Assembly: GCA_903912925.1 (NCBI GenBank)
Contig: CAIWJG010000402.1
Coordinates: 1 to 37,649, forward strand
Length of the DNA: 37,649 bases
DNA from: an uncultured Verrucomicrobia subdivision 3 bacterium
GTDB taxonomy: Bacteria > Verrucomicrobiota > Verrucomicrobiia > Limisphaerales > UBA8199
Direction of reading: 5' to 3'
A model generated the notes under the pieces. The model had not been told where the DNA came from, ran no database searches, and saw only the letters and a program-made list of their open reading frames with translations. Below are positions 26,627 through 35,065 of this stretch, one piece after another. Position 1 is the stretch's first letter. The number at the start of each line of letters is the position of its first letter. The translations under genes and the position numbers were made by a program.

Positions 26627-28246
26627 TCAATGTTTTCTGGCCAGCGTAATCAAAGCCTTAGCCGGAAATACTAGAACAAAGCGCGCTCCCTTTCCAAGGC
26701 TGGATTCTACCTGCACGGTGCCGCCGTAAAGTTCGACGTTATGTCTGACCGTCGCCAACCCCAACCCGGTACCCTTATCCTTGGTGGTGTAGTACGCTTC
26801 GAAGATCCGCTCCAGCTTTTCAGGCGGGATGCCGGGGCCGTCGTCGCGCACGGCGACCTCGACCGAAGAGTCACTGTGGCAACGGGCGCTAACAAAGACA
26901 TTGCCTCCCTTCTCCCCGAGCACCTCGCGGGCGTTCTGCAAGAGGTTCATGACGGTGTCCACCAGATGGCGGCGCTGCATGAAGAGGGGGGGGAATTCGC
27001 CCGCGTAATCGCGGTGAATATGGACGGGATAAGCCGCAGCCGGCGGAAACACCTGGGCGATGGCATGATCCAGCTCTTCCACCGCGTTCAGCCGCTCCAC
27101 ATGGCCTTCGCTCAACTGGGCGTAGCCCATGATCTGCGTGATGATCCGGTCGGAATGCTCGACCTCCTCCTGGATAATGCGGACCTGTTCGGGCGGGACC
27201 GGCTTGCCCAGCTTGAGCGCCCGCTGCAACGAGAACGCCGCGTTATTGATGATGGCGAGCGGGTTCTTGATCTGATGGGTGAACTCGGCGGCCACCCGCC
27301 CCGCGGCGCGCAACTGGCCCTCGCGCATCGCAAATTCGCGCGCCTCCTCCACCGCCCGCCGCTGCCGCTCAAGCAAGACCTGCACGCCATAGCAGCAGAT
27401 CGTCATCAACAGCAGCAGCGCCATGCGCAGCGTCAGGGTCTGGGTCGGATTGTCGGATGGCGTGTAGAACGCCAGATTCTCTCTGGATGGATCGTCCAGG
27501 TCTTCGGGAGTGCGAGTGACGACTGTGGTGCGGGAGTCGGCGGCTGCCGCCGCAGCGGTCGTGGCAGACAGGCGGGACGCGATCCTGCGCGCGGGTGAAT
27601 TCGATCCGTGTGAGCGTTCCACTGGAGCCTGCCAGGCCGCCCAGGCCTCTCGCTCTTGCTTGAGGGCCTTGTTAACCGAGATACTGATGCCGCCGGCCAT
27701 GAGGTAGCAGAGCGTCAACGTCAGGTTGAGCAGGATTTGCGACGTCGCACGCGGGACGCTCACGGCGCCGCGCACTACCAACCCCAGGAAGAGCCAGTAA
27801 AGGATGCTGTCGTAACCACCAGTGACCACCACCAGCGCCGACACGAATATCCCGTCCACCAAACTCATGGCAAACACCCCCCATTGGACCAACAGCAACG
27901 GCACCCGGCGCAAGGCTAGCAACAGGACGGCCACCAGCGTATTAAACGCAATATATGCCCACAGGAAGTATTGCGTTGCCGCAATGGTGATCTCCAGGGT
28001 TCCCAGTCTTTTCACTCCAATCCAAGGTTCTTTGGAATAGAACGAATAGAGGAGCATCGCAATCCCGGCCACCTTGATTGGCAGGATGATATCCCGCTCC
28101 ATCGTGGCAATGCGGTCCATCAGTTTCACCGCATCGGGCGGCGAGAGCCTCAACAAGTCCACCGCGCGGCCCGGCAACCGCAGCGCAGCCAGGGCCAGCT
28201 CAGCGGGGCTGTAATTTCTAAGTCGTTGCCATAGACCGACGTTCAT
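26627..28246 (-). CDS. Membrane-bound sensor histidine kinase (NtrB-like partner)
   Basis: This 539-aa kinase should phosphorylate the sigma-54 regulator encoded directly downstream. The N-terminal half has several membrane helices (AVLLLALRRVPLLLVQWGVF and neighbours, then ALLLLMTICCYGVQVLL). A HisKA domain has H box AAEFTHQIKNPLAII with His324, and a HATPase domain has N box (NLLQNAREVL), DDGPGIP and GTGLGLATV. The ATG at 28246 starts a plausible N-terminus; the open frame runs further, to 28387, into the coaC gene. The signal is unknown, but the multi-helix sensor suggests a membrane or lipid-related cue. Confidence 0.9.
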   Translation of the reverse strand: MNVGLWQRLRNYSPAELALAALRLPGRAVDLLRLSPPDAVKLMDRIATMERDIILPIKVAGIAMLLYSFYSKEPWIGVKRLGTLEITIAATQYFLWAYIAFNTLVAVLLLALRRVPLLLVQWGVFAMSLVDGIFVSALVVVTGGYDSILYWLFLGLVVRGAVSVPRATSQILLNLTLTLCYLMAGGISISVNKALKQEREAWAAWQAPVERSHGSNSPARRIASRLSATTAAAAAADSRTTVVTRTPEDLDDPSRENLAFYTPSDNPTQTLTLRMALLLLMTICCYGVQVLLERQRRAVEEAREFAMREGQLRAAGRVAAEFTHQIKNPLAIINNAAFSLQRALKLGKPVPPEQVRIIQEEVEHSDRIITQIMGYAQLSEGHVERLNAVEELDHAIAQVFPPAAAYPVHIHRDYAGEFPPLFMQRRHLVDTVMNLLQNAREVLGEKGGNVFVSARCHSDSSVEVAVRDDGPGIPPEKLERIFEAYYTTKDKGTGLGLATVRHNVELYGGTVQVESSLGKGARFVLVFPAKALITLARKH

Positions 28247-28286
28247 AAGGGAGCTATGGAAGTAATGGGAGTTATCGGGGAAGGGA

Positions 28287-28862
28287 TCAGCCCCGACGCT
28301 TCGCGGGTCGGCGCTCGCGCAGCAGTTCCATCGCGCGTTCGGCAACTTTGTCCACCGGCCACAGCCGTCCCAAGCCCTCATACCCACAGGAAAGCAGGCC
28401 CTCCTCCGGCCCGATAAACCCCACCCCGCGCGACCTGAGCGTGGCCACGTTCTGCTGCGTGGCCGGATGCAGCCACATCTTTCCGTTCATCGCCGGGGCG
28501 ACCAGGATCCTGGCGCGGGGATTCAGGGCCAGCGCGATGCAGCTCAAAGCGTCGTTGGCGATGCCATGGGCCAGCTTGGCAATCGTGTTGGCGGTGGCGG
28601 GCGCAATGAGCAGCAGGTCCGCCTCGTCCGCCAGCTTAATGTGCGTGGGCTGCCATTCGTCCACCTCATCGTACAGATCGGTTACCACCGGATGCCGCGA
28701 CAAGGTCTGGAATGGCACCGCGGTGATAAACCGCAGCGCGTCCGCCGTCAGCACCACGCGCACCTCGCAACCCTGCTTGGCAAGCTGGCTCGTCAGGTCG
28801 GCGGCCTTGTAGGCCGCGATCGACCCGGTCACTCCCAACACGATATTCTTTGCTGTGCTCAT
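28287..28862 (-). CDS. coaC: Phosphopantothenoylcysteine decarboxylase (stand-alone CoaC domain)
   Basis: This flavoprotein decarboxylates 4'-phosphopantothenoylcysteine in coenzyme A synthesis. It is 191 aa, only the CoaC half; most bacteria have a CoaBC fusion of about 400 aa. Signatures are NIVLGVTGSIAAYKA (FMN binding), catalytic His74 in PTHIKLADEADLLLIAPATA, PAMNGKMW (123-130) and Cys159 in LLSCGYEGLGR. It follows gmk in the same direction. coaB must be encoded elsewhere. A UbiX-like flavin prenyltransferase is unlikely given PAMNGKMW. Confidence 0.9.
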   Translation of the reverse strand: MSTAKNIVLGVTGSIAAYKAADLTSQLAKQGCEVRVVLTADALRFITAVPFQTLSRHPVVTDLYDEVDEWQPTHIKLADEADLLLIAPATANTIAKLAHGIANDALSCIALALNPRARILVAPAMNGKMWLHPATQQNVATLRSRGVGFIGPEEGLLSCGYEGLGRLWPVDKVAERAMELLRERRPAKRRG

Positions 28863-28872
28863 CAGAAGAAAA

Positions 28873-28943
28873 GTATGAAGTATGAAGTATGAAATATGAA
28901 TGAAGACCGAGCACAGCCACCGCTTTCATAATTCATAATTCAT
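28873..28943. repeat. 7-bp tandem repeats between gmk and coaC
   Basis: Four units of GTATGAA or ATATGAA (28873-28900) and, further on, two and a half units of TCATAAT (about 28926-28943) fill the gap. No omega-subunit gene (rpoZ), often found here, is present in the 91 bp. Confidence 0.6.
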
Positions 28944-28953
28944 CCTTCTTCCA

Positions 28954-29622
28954 TTAAAACTCCGGCGCCGGCGCCCGTAGCGACCGCATCTTCTCCGCTT
29001 CCACAATGGCGAGCATCCGCCGCAAGTCTTCTGCGATGCTGGCGCTGAGGAGCAGATAGTCGAAGTGTTTCCACTGGGCGATCTCCTGCCGGGCGACGTC
29101 CAGCCGCTTTTGGATAACCGCCTCCGAATCCGTGGCCCGCTTGCGCAGGCGCCCATCCAGGATGCTCATGGACGGAGGTGTCAGAAACACCGAGACCAGC
29201 GCGCGTTTCAGCTCCAGGTCTTCCCGCGCCTGCTCGCGGATGGTGGCCGCGCCCTGCACATCCGCGTTGAGCAATACGTCCTTGCCCTGCCGCAGCTTGC
29301 CAAGCACCTCGGCCTTGAGCATGCCATAGCGGTTGCCGTACACAGTGGCGTGTTCAAGGAAGTCGCCCGCATGCACACGCTTGAGGAAGGAACCGACGTC
29401 CAGGAAATGATAATCCACTCCCTCGCGCTCCCCGGCGCGGGGCGGGCGCGTGGTGCAGGTCACCACGCGCGTCAGCTCGGGCCGCGCGGTGAGCAACTGC
29501 TGGCAAAGGGTCGTCTTGCCCCCGCCGGAAGGGGCTGAAATCAGCACCAGCAACGGACTCTTGTTTCTGCTTTCTGCTTTCCCAATTTCAGCTTTTCCCT
29601 CTAGGTTCTCGGCATTCATCAT
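28954..29622 (-). CDS. gmk: Guanylate kinase
   Basis: The enzyme phosphorylates GMP to GDP in the cytoplasm. It is 222 aa. The P-loop is ISAPSGGGKTT, followed by TCTTRPPRAGEREGVDYHF (GMP-binding region), FLEHATVYGNRYG and VLLNADVQGAATIRE. The first 20 residues (ENLEGKAEIGKAESRNKS) are low-complexity and derive from a filler-like sequence, so the true core starts near residue 22. The ATG overlaps the yicC stop by 4 bp, the usual yicC-gmk pairing. Confidence 0.94.
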   Translation of the reverse strand: MMNAENLEGKAEIGKAESRNKSPLLVLISAPSGGGKTTLCQQLLTARPELTRVVTCTTRPPRAGEREGVDYHFLDVGSFLKRVHAGDFLEHATVYGNRYGMLKAEVLGKLRQGKDVLLNADVQGAATIREQAREDLELKRALVSVFLTPPSMSILDGRLRKRATDSEAVIQKRLDVARQEIAQWKHFDYLLLSASIAEDLRRMLAIVEAEKMRSLRAPAPEF

Positions 29623-30500
29623 TCAACATTCTGCGCCTGTTCGCGGAACTTTTCCAACTCGGCCTTAAGCGTCACGACTTCGCACGAAATCAGGCGGTCG
29701 TTGGCCTTCGACCCGATCGTGTTGATCTCCCGGTTCATTTCCTGCGCCAGAAAATCCAGCATCCGCCCCACGGGCTCCTTCGATTTCCGGCAGTCGTCGA
29801 ACTGGAGGAAGTGGCTTTGCAGTCGCGTCAGCTCTTCCGAGATATCGGAACGGTCGGCGAAATACACCACTTCCTTCAACAGCCGTTCGTCATCCGTGCC
29901 GGGCGCTTCCAAACCTGCGCTCTTGATGCGCTCGATGAGTTGCTGGCGATAGCGCTCCGCGACCGTCGGCGCGTGCACTTGAATCCGGGCGGCCGCTTTG
30001 CGCATCACCGCGATCCGCTGAGCCAGGTCCTGCGTCAGGTGCGCCCCCTCCCGTTCCCGCGTCCTCACCATCTGGGATATGGCCTGCTTCAGCGCCTTCT
30101 CCGCCGCCGGCCACAAATCTTCTTCCACCGCCAGCTCCTCGTCGGTTTGGAGGACGCCCGGCGCCCGCGCCAGTTGATCCAGCGTCACCGGTCCTGGCAG
30201 CTTGAGCTGTTTGGCCAGGCGGCCCAGCTCCCGGGCGTAGGCTTTGGCGAGCGGAACATTGAGGTGCAACCGCGCCGAGGCATTGCCCGAGCCCGCATGG
30301 AGCGAAACGCGCACCGTCAGCCGGCCGCGCGCAATGTGGCGATTGATCAGGTCGCGGATCTGCGCCTCGAGCAATTCCAGCTCGCGCGGCAGGTTCACGG
30401 AGATCTCCGTCTGCTTGCGATTCACCGAGCTGAGCTCCACGGTGACCTTAAAGCCGTCTTTCGAGCAATCCCCGCGGCCATAACCCGTCATTGATTTCAT
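29619..30500 (-). CDS. yicC: YicC family endoribonuclease-like protein
   Basis: This 293-aa YicC-type protein starts MKSMTGYGRG and has SSVNRKQTEISVNLPREL, a coiled middle part and the conserved ending LAQEMNREINTIGSKANDR followed by the final LKAELEKFREQAQNVE stretch. YicC of E. coli has been reported to be an endoribonuclease; the role here is inferred from the family. It heads the minus-strand run and is divergent from the adaptor gene at 30608, with about 107 bp between them. Confidence 0.92.
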   Translation of the reverse strand: MKSMTGYGRGDCSKDGFKVTVELSSVNRKQTEISVNLPRELELLEAQIRDLINRHIARGRLTVRVSLHAGSGNASARLHLNVPLAKAYARELGRLAKQLKLPGPVTLDQLARAPGVLQTDEELAVEEDLWPAAEKALKQAISQMVRTREREGAHLTQDLAQRIAVMRKAAARIQVHAPTVAERYRQQLIERIKSAGLEAPGTDDERLLKEVVYFADRSDISEELTRLQSHFLQFDDCRKSKEPVGRMLDFLAQEMNREINTIGSKANDRLISCEVVTLKAELEKFREQAQNVE

Positions 30501-30569
30501 CCGGCAGCAGTGTGCCTAATTTACGGCGCTGAGGCCAATCATTTCTATCCCGGGCGGCTTCGAAACTCC

Positions 30570-30599
30570 TTGGAAACCGCCCCCGGCGCTTGCTATATT
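30570..30599 (+). promoter_or_regulatory. Promoter of the adaptor-ABC export operon
   Basis: TTGGAA (30570-30575) and TATATT (30594-30599) are separated by 18 bp. Transcription would start near 30606, two bases before the GTG at 30608. An in-frame TTG at 30590 would lie inside the promoter and is therefore not used. Confidence 0.5.
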
Positions 30600-30607
30600 C
30601 CCAGCGC

Positions 30608-31549
30608 GTGCAGACCCGACTCGGCTTTATCATGGGCGCTGTGACTGCGCTTACACTCCTGGCCACTGGTTGTTCCGTGGAGGATCCCTCGCGGGGGCGC
30701 AGCGTCTCCGGCACCATTGAAACGGACGAGGTCCGGGTCGCCTCCCGTTACGGCGGGCGGGTAGTGAAGATCTCCGCTGCCGAGGGCGATTCCTTGAAAA
30801 CAGCCCAGCCGCTGGTCGAACTGGACGCCGCCGAGCTGAAAGCCAAGCGTGACCGGGTGGCCGCCCAGGTGGCCGAATACGAAGCGGGACCGCGCCCGCA
30901 GGAGATTGACGCGGCCAAACACGACTGGGAAGCGCGCGCCGCCGAGTCGGACCAGGCGCGCGTGGACGCCAAGCGAGCTGAGGAGCTGTTTACCCAAAAG
31001 ACGATCTCGGCCACCGAGCATGACCAGACGCTAACCCGCGCCAGCACGCTGGAGAAGAATGTGGCGGCGGCCAAGAGCCGTTATGACCTGCTGTTGGCGG
31101 GCACCCGGGCCGAGCGCCTGGCCCAGGTCCGTGCCGAATTGGCCGAGACGGACGCAAATCTGCGCGAGATGAGCATCGTGGCCCCCTCCAATTCCGTGCT
31201 GGAGGTCCTGAGCGTCAAGGTCGGCGACGTGCTGGCGCCCAACCAGGCCCTGGCCACCTTGCTCCTGACCGATCACCTCTGGGTGCGCGTCTTTGTTCCC
31301 GAGCCGTGGCTGGGCCACATTCAACTCGGCGAGCCTGTGAGGGTCCGGGTGGATTCGGATCCCGGCAAGGACTTCTCCGGTAAAGTCGAGCAGATCGCCC
31401 GCTCGGCCGAGTTCACCCCGCGCAACGTGCAGACGGTGGGCGAACGCGTCAAACAGGTCTTCGGCATCAAAGTCCGCCTCGACAATCAGGAGGGGAAGCT
31501 CCGGGCTGGCATGGCGGCAGACGTGGCGTTTCCGAACGTGCAGAAGTAA
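30608..31549 (+). CDS. HlyD-family adaptor of an ABC exporter (YbhG-like lipoprotein)
   Basis: This membrane-fusion protein is about 313 aa. It is likely a lipoprotein: n-region VQTRLGFIMG, hydrophobic AVTALTLL and lipobox LATGC. A barrel-sandwich half-motif (VASRYGGRVVKISAAEGDSL), a long coiled coil (about residues 70-185) and a second half-motif (IVAPSNSVLEVLSVKVGDVL) follow. The GTG at 30608 fits the promoter and gives a basic n-region; an ATG at 30632 is an alternative. The ABC ATPase and permease genes follow closely, giving a YbhGFSR-like exporter with only one permease. Confidence 0.88.
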   Translation: MQTRLGFIMGAVTALTLLATGCSVEDPSRGRSVSGTIETDEVRVASRYGGRVVKISAAEGDSLKTAQPLVELDAAELKAKRDRVAAQVAEYEAGPRPQEIDAAKHDWEARAAESDQARVDAKRAEELFTQKTISATEHDQTLTRASTLEKNVAAAKSRYDLLLAGTRAERLAQVRAELAETDANLREMSIVAPSNSVLEVLSVKVGDVLAPNQALATLLLTDHLWVRVFVPEPWLGHIQLGEPVRVRVDSDPGKDFSGKVEQIARSAEFTPRNVQTVGERVKQVFGIKVRLDNQEGKLRAGMAADVAFPNVQK

Positions 31550-31562
31550 CGCGTTCAGAACC

Positions 31563-32519
31563 GTGCCTGCCGAAGTCATGATCGAGTGCGAAGGGCTGAC
31601 CAAGCGGTTTGGCCATTTCACGGCTGTCGATAACGTCAGCTTTCGAGTGGAGCGAGGCTCCATTTTCGGCTTCCTGGGCCCGAACGGGTCCGGCAAGTCC
31701 ACGGTGATCCGGCTGCTGTGCGGGCTGCTGGCGCCCAGCGGCGGACAGGCGCGCATTGCCGGGCTGGATGTGGCGCGAGATTTGGAGCAGATCAAGAGCC
31801 TGATCGGCTACATGTCCCAGAAGTTCTCCCTCTACGACGAGCTGACGACGCACGAGAACCTCGACTTCTACGGCCGCCTTTACGGCCTGCGCGGCGCGAA
31901 GCTCCGGCAGCGCTACGACCAACTGGTGGAGCTCACACATCTGAAACCTTACCTGGACCGGCGCGCGGGGCTGCTTTCCGGCGGCTGGCGCCAGCGGTTG
32001 GCGATGGCCTGCTCGCTGATGCACCACCCCACCGTGCTCTTCCTGGACGAACCGACCGCGGGCATTGATCCCGTCGCCCGGCGCGAGCTGTGGGACCTGC
32101 TCTTCGAGTTTTCGAGCCAGGGCATGACGCTCTTCGTGACGACCCATTACATGGATGAGGCCGAGCGTTGCTCGCACGTCGGCTACATCTACCTGTCCAA
32201 GCTGGTGGTTTGCGGCGAACCCGATGACCTCAAGCATCTGCCAGTGGTCAATCCCCCGGACACGCGGCGGATTGACGTGACGTGCGACCATGTCACGGTC
32301 GGCCTGCAGGCGCTGCGGCGATTCCCGGGGGTGCGCGCCGCGACGGTGTTCGGGCAATCCATGCACCTGCTGGTGGACAAGGAAATGCCGGAGGCGTCGA
32401 TCCGCGCGGAGCTGAGCAGAGTTAACATCCCGCAGGCGGACATCCGCCCGATCGCCCCTTCCCTGGAAGACGTGTTTGTGGCGCTAACGTCGGGCCACGC
32501 AAACGGGGAGGGCCAATGA
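31563..32519 (+). CDS. ABC transporter ATP-binding protein (YbhF/CcmA-like)
   Basis: This 318-aa ATPase powers the exporter formed with the flanking adaptor and permease. It has Walker A GPNGSGKST, Q-loop MSQKFSLYDELT, signature LSGGWRQRLAM, Walker B VLFLDEPTAGIDP and a switch His in VTTHYMDEAERC. It has one nucleotide-binding domain, whereas E. coli YbhF has two. The start is a GTG at 31563, or an ATG at 31578 directly before the domain. The stop overlaps the permease start by 4 bp. Confidence 0.93.
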   Translation: MPAEVMIECEGLTKRFGHFTAVDNVSFRVERGSIFGFLGPNGSGKSTVIRLLCGLLAPSGGQARIAGLDVARDLEQIKSLIGYMSQKFSLYDELTTHENLDFYGRLYGLRGAKLRQRYDQLVELTHLKPYLDRRAGLLSGGWRQRLAMACSLMHHPTVLFLDEPTAGIDPVARRELWDLLFEFSSQGMTLFVTTHYMDEAERCSHVGYIYLSKLVVCGEPDDLKHLPVVNPPDTRRIDVTCDHVTVGLQALRRFPGVRAATVFGQSMHLLVDKEMPEASIRAELSRVNIPQADIRPIAPSLEDVFVALTSGHANGEGQ

Positions 32520-33637
32520 GAGTTCCTTTCCGAGGAGTCACGGCGATCATGCGCAAGGAGTTTCTGGTCGTGTTTCGCGACCACCTGACGCTGTTCTTCA
32601 TGTTCTTCCCGCCGCTGATCCAGTTGATCGCGTTCGGGTTCGCGCTGGATTTGGACGTGAAGCATATCCCGACGCTGGTGTTCGACGAGGATCGCACCCG
32701 GGAGAGCCGCGAGCTGGTTAATCAGTTCGTGAACACCGGCACTTTCAAGGTGGTGGGCCAAGTGCATAGCGTCACCGAGCTCGCCGAATCGATCCGGCGC
32801 GGGGAGGCGTATGTGGGATTGCAGATCCCGCCGGGCTTTGCGCGCGACATGCAGGGCCGGCACACCGCCCGCGTCCAGGCGCTCATTGACGGCTCGAGCT
32901 CGAGCGTCGCCTCGTCTGCGCTGAACACGGCGCTGAACGTCGGTTTTCGCCAATCCATGCTGCGATTGGCTGACCGGACGGGGGTGCGGGAACTGCCTGT
33001 CGAGGTGCGCCCGCAGATCCTGTATAATCCCGAGATGCGGAGCCCGAACTTCTTCCTGCCGGGCGTGATCGGGCTGGTCCTGCAAATTGCCACCTTGTTC
33101 GCTACCTCCATGTCGCTGGTGCGCGAACGTGAGCGCGGGACGCTGGAGCAGTTGCTCGTGAGCCCGCTTTCACGCTGGGGGCTGATGCTCGGCAAGATCA
33201 CGCCCTACCTCTGCCTCTCGATGCTGATGGCCGTCGGGTTGATTGGCATCATGCAATGGGTGTTCCATGTGCCGGTGGCCGGTGACATCCGGGAACTGAT
33301 GGTGGCGACGCTGTTCTACCTCTGGGCACTCTTGAGCATCGGCCTGCTCATCTCGACGTGGGCGCGGACCCAGATTCAGGCGCTGCAGATGTGCATCATT
33401 TTCATCCTGCCGACGGTGTTCTTCTCCGGCTTCATCTTTCCTCGTGAGACGATGCCGGGGATCTTCTGGGCCGTCGGCGTGATCCTGCCGGCGACTTACT
33501 ATATCGAGCTGCAGCGGGCCATAGTGCTGCGCGGCGCGGGGCTGGCCGATTTCTGGTTCAACATCGTCGTCCTCGCGGGAATGGGCATCGGGATCTTCAG
33601 CCTGTGCGCGCTCCAGTTCAAACGGAAGATCGCTTGA
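32516..33637 (+). CDS. ABC-2 type permease (YbhS/YbhR-like)
   Basis: This 373-aa membrane subunit of the exporter has an N-terminal helix (LTLFFMFFPPLIQLIAFGFAL), a large extracytoplasmic loop (about residues 50-180) and five C-terminal helices. The ABC-2 signature is SLVRERERGTLEQLLVSPLS, followed by VFFSGFIFPRETMPG. A good SD (GGGAGG) precedes the ATG, which overlaps the ATPase stop. The substrate is unknown; multidrug or cell-surface compounds are handled by relatives. The last 20 bp overlap a convergent gene. Confidence 0.92.
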   Translation: MRVPFRGVTAIMRKEFLVVFRDHLTLFFMFFPPLIQLIAFGFALDLDVKHIPTLVFDEDRTRESRELVNQFVNTGTFKVVGQVHSVTELAESIRRGEAYVGLQIPPGFARDMQGRHTARVQALIDGSSSSVASSALNTALNVGFRQSMLRLADRTGVRELPVEVRPQILYNPEMRSPNFFLPGVIGLVLQIATLFATSMSLVRERERGTLEQLLVSPLSRWGLMLGKITPYLCLSMLMAVGLIGIMQWVFHVPVAGDIRELMVATLFYLWALLSIGLLISTWARTQIQALQMCIIFILPTVFFSGFIFPRETMPGIFWAVGVILPATYYIELQRAIVLRGAGLADFWFNIVVLAGMGIGIFSLCALQFKRKIA

Positions 33638-34475
33638 GCCGGTTCGCATTCCTGCGGGCTTTGCCCAGTTTGGGAGGATGTTTCAGTGCGTCACGCTGGC
33701 CAGTGCCCTTGGGTTGACTCGCCTTGCGCTGGCGCGGCCCTGGTAGCGCTCTGGTGCTGGTCTGGGGGCGGCCTGACGTGGATCGCATAAACCTCTGGAT
33801 ACGCGGCAGTTGTGGATTTAACTGTCTGGCCTTGGGTTTCTTTGCGTCACCGCTGGCTCCGCGGCGCATAGACGGTGCAGGCACGGCGTGTACCCAACGA
33901 GGCCCTGACGTGGGGCGCGTAATGGGCTGGGATTTAGGGACTTGCACAGATAGCTCTGACTTGAGCCTTTTGGGGTTCGCCTTCTCCTGCCCTCGCTGGG
34001 GCGGGCGCGAGAGCAATTGGTAGTCGCGCTGTTTCCGGGTGCTGTTGCGTCCGATGTAATTCTGTTGGCCGGTCAGCGGACCCGATTGGGCGAGGCGGGA
34101 ACGGCTCTGCCGCTTGGCCCCATCCGCGTACCAGGCGTCCCGCTGCTTGTCCGTCAGCGGCCCGCCCTGGCTCCACGTCCTTGAGGCGGCGCGGAAGGCG
34201 GCTCGCGAGCGCCGCTGCCGGGCTGTGCTGGGATCTTCGGGAACGACATACCGGCGCCAACACAGCCGTCCATTGCGCATGTAATAGACAAAGGGGCCGC
34301 TCCTGCCGCTCAGGGGTTTGCCTTGCGCCAGGAGGCGGGCATGTTGCTTCAGTTCCTTGGGGCTCAGGGGCACCATGCCGCCGGTGGGGGCGATCCCGCG
34401 TTTGCGGCACGGCTGCTTCTGCCGGACCGCCGGCACGCCTTTGGTCATTGGCCTGCGATTCATTTCGCTAACCAT
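33618..34475 (-). CDS. Repeat-family protein of unknown function (GPFVYYMRNGR/SGPLTGQ type)
   Basis: This 285-aa, very basic protein has no recognised function. The N-terminal half has the pattern GPFVYYMRNGRLCWRRYVVP, then QRRSRAAFRAASRTWS, PLTDKQRDAWYADGAKRQSR and LAQSGPLTGQQNYIGRN. I recall similar patterns from verrucomicrobial proteins that occur in many copies. The tail contains two diverged copies of a motif: VPKSQPITRPTSGPRWVHAV and LPRIQRFMRSTSGRPQTSTR. A decayed relative lies at 15972-16177. The ATG at 34475 is used; another lies 4 codons in. It overlaps the permease gene by 20 bp. Confidence 0.65.
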   Translation of the reverse strand: MVSEMNRRPMTKGVPAVRQKQPCRKRGIAPTGGMVPLSPKELKQHARLLAQGKPLSGRSGPFVYYMRNGRLCWRRYVVPEDPSTARQRRSRAAFRAASRTWSQGGPLTDKQRDAWYADGAKRQSRSRLAQSGPLTGQQNYIGRNSTRKQRDYQLLSRPPQRGQEKANPKRLKSELSVQVPKSQPITRPTSGPRWVHAVPAPSMRRGASGDAKKPKARQLNPQLPRIQRFMRSTSGRPQTSTRALPGPRQRKASQPKGTGQRDALKHPPKLGKARRNANRLKRSSV

Positions 34476-34560
34476 ATCATAAAACTACTGGTTCAGGGAT
34501 CAGAATCCATCGGGTTCGCTCATGAGTTCCCACATTTCATTTTGATGCAGCCAGATGGGG

Positions 34561-34950
34561 TCAGCGACTGGAGTGCGCTACCGTCACCAACCTGCCACCA
34601 TGAAACAATTGGAGCGAGTAGTTGTCCTGGTCAATGCGTCGATAGCTGACGAAGTAATCCTTGCCGAGGCGCTGGTAAGTAGGTGCCCACTGCGGGTCAA
34701 TTCCCTGATAAGTTGACCAGACCTGCCGGAGAGACGCTGGATACTTCTCGTCGTGAAGTGGAACTCCCGCTGACAGGTAGTACGGGTGCAGTTCAAGCAA
34801 TCTTTTTGGATAGTCGCGCACTTCTTCATGGTAAAGCTTTAAGGCGGCAATGACGGACTTCCAGCGGGCGGCTGCTTTGGGCGCTGATGACGGCGCGGAA
34901 GCGCAACCCACCAGCACTGTAAGGAACACGAGGAACAGTGTGGCCTTCAT
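34561..34950 (-). CDS. Small putative lipoprotein
   Basis: This 129-aa protein is of unknown function. It starts with a lipoprotein signal, MKATLFLVFLTVLVGCASAP (lipobox LVGC, Cys16). The mature part includes WKSVIAALKLYHEEVRDYPK, LLELHPYYLSAGVP and YFVSYRRIDQDNYSLQLFHG, a pattern suggestive of a small periplasmic domain. The ATG at 34950 is chosen for the signal peptide; the frame extends upstream through the attC-like element. It could be an integron-type cassette gene, as the element directly precedes it. Confidence 0.7.
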   Translation of the reverse strand: MKATLFLVFLTVLVGCASAPSSAPKAAARWKSVIAALKLYHEEVRDYPKRLLELHPYYLSAGVPLHDEKYPASLRQVWSTYQGIDPQWAPTYQRLGKDYFVSYRRIDQDNYSLQLFHGGRLVTVAHSSR

Positions 34951-34963
34951 AGCTGTTGAAAGC

Positions 34964-35065
34964 GGCCTACGCTCTGCGTCAGGCGCGCCGACTCCCTGAC
35001 TCACGGATTCACAGCAGGCGCAACCCGGCGTCGCCTGCACGCAATTGGGCGGTCTGTTATTCATG
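34964..35065 (-). repeat. attC-like inverted repeat between two small genes
   Basis: Read on the minus strand, the element opens with GAATAAC, then GCGTGCAGGCG (35042-35032). After about 46 nt it has CGCCTGACGC (34985-34976), and it ends near GCGTAGGCC. The two inner arms pair perfectly except for one extra G in the first, which is the asymmetry seen in integron attC sites. The outer arms are diverged from RYYYAAC and GTTRRRY. The stop codon of the upstream gene (TAA, 35057-35059) lies inside the first arm, as is common in gene cassettes. No integrase gene is in the window. Confidence 0.5.
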
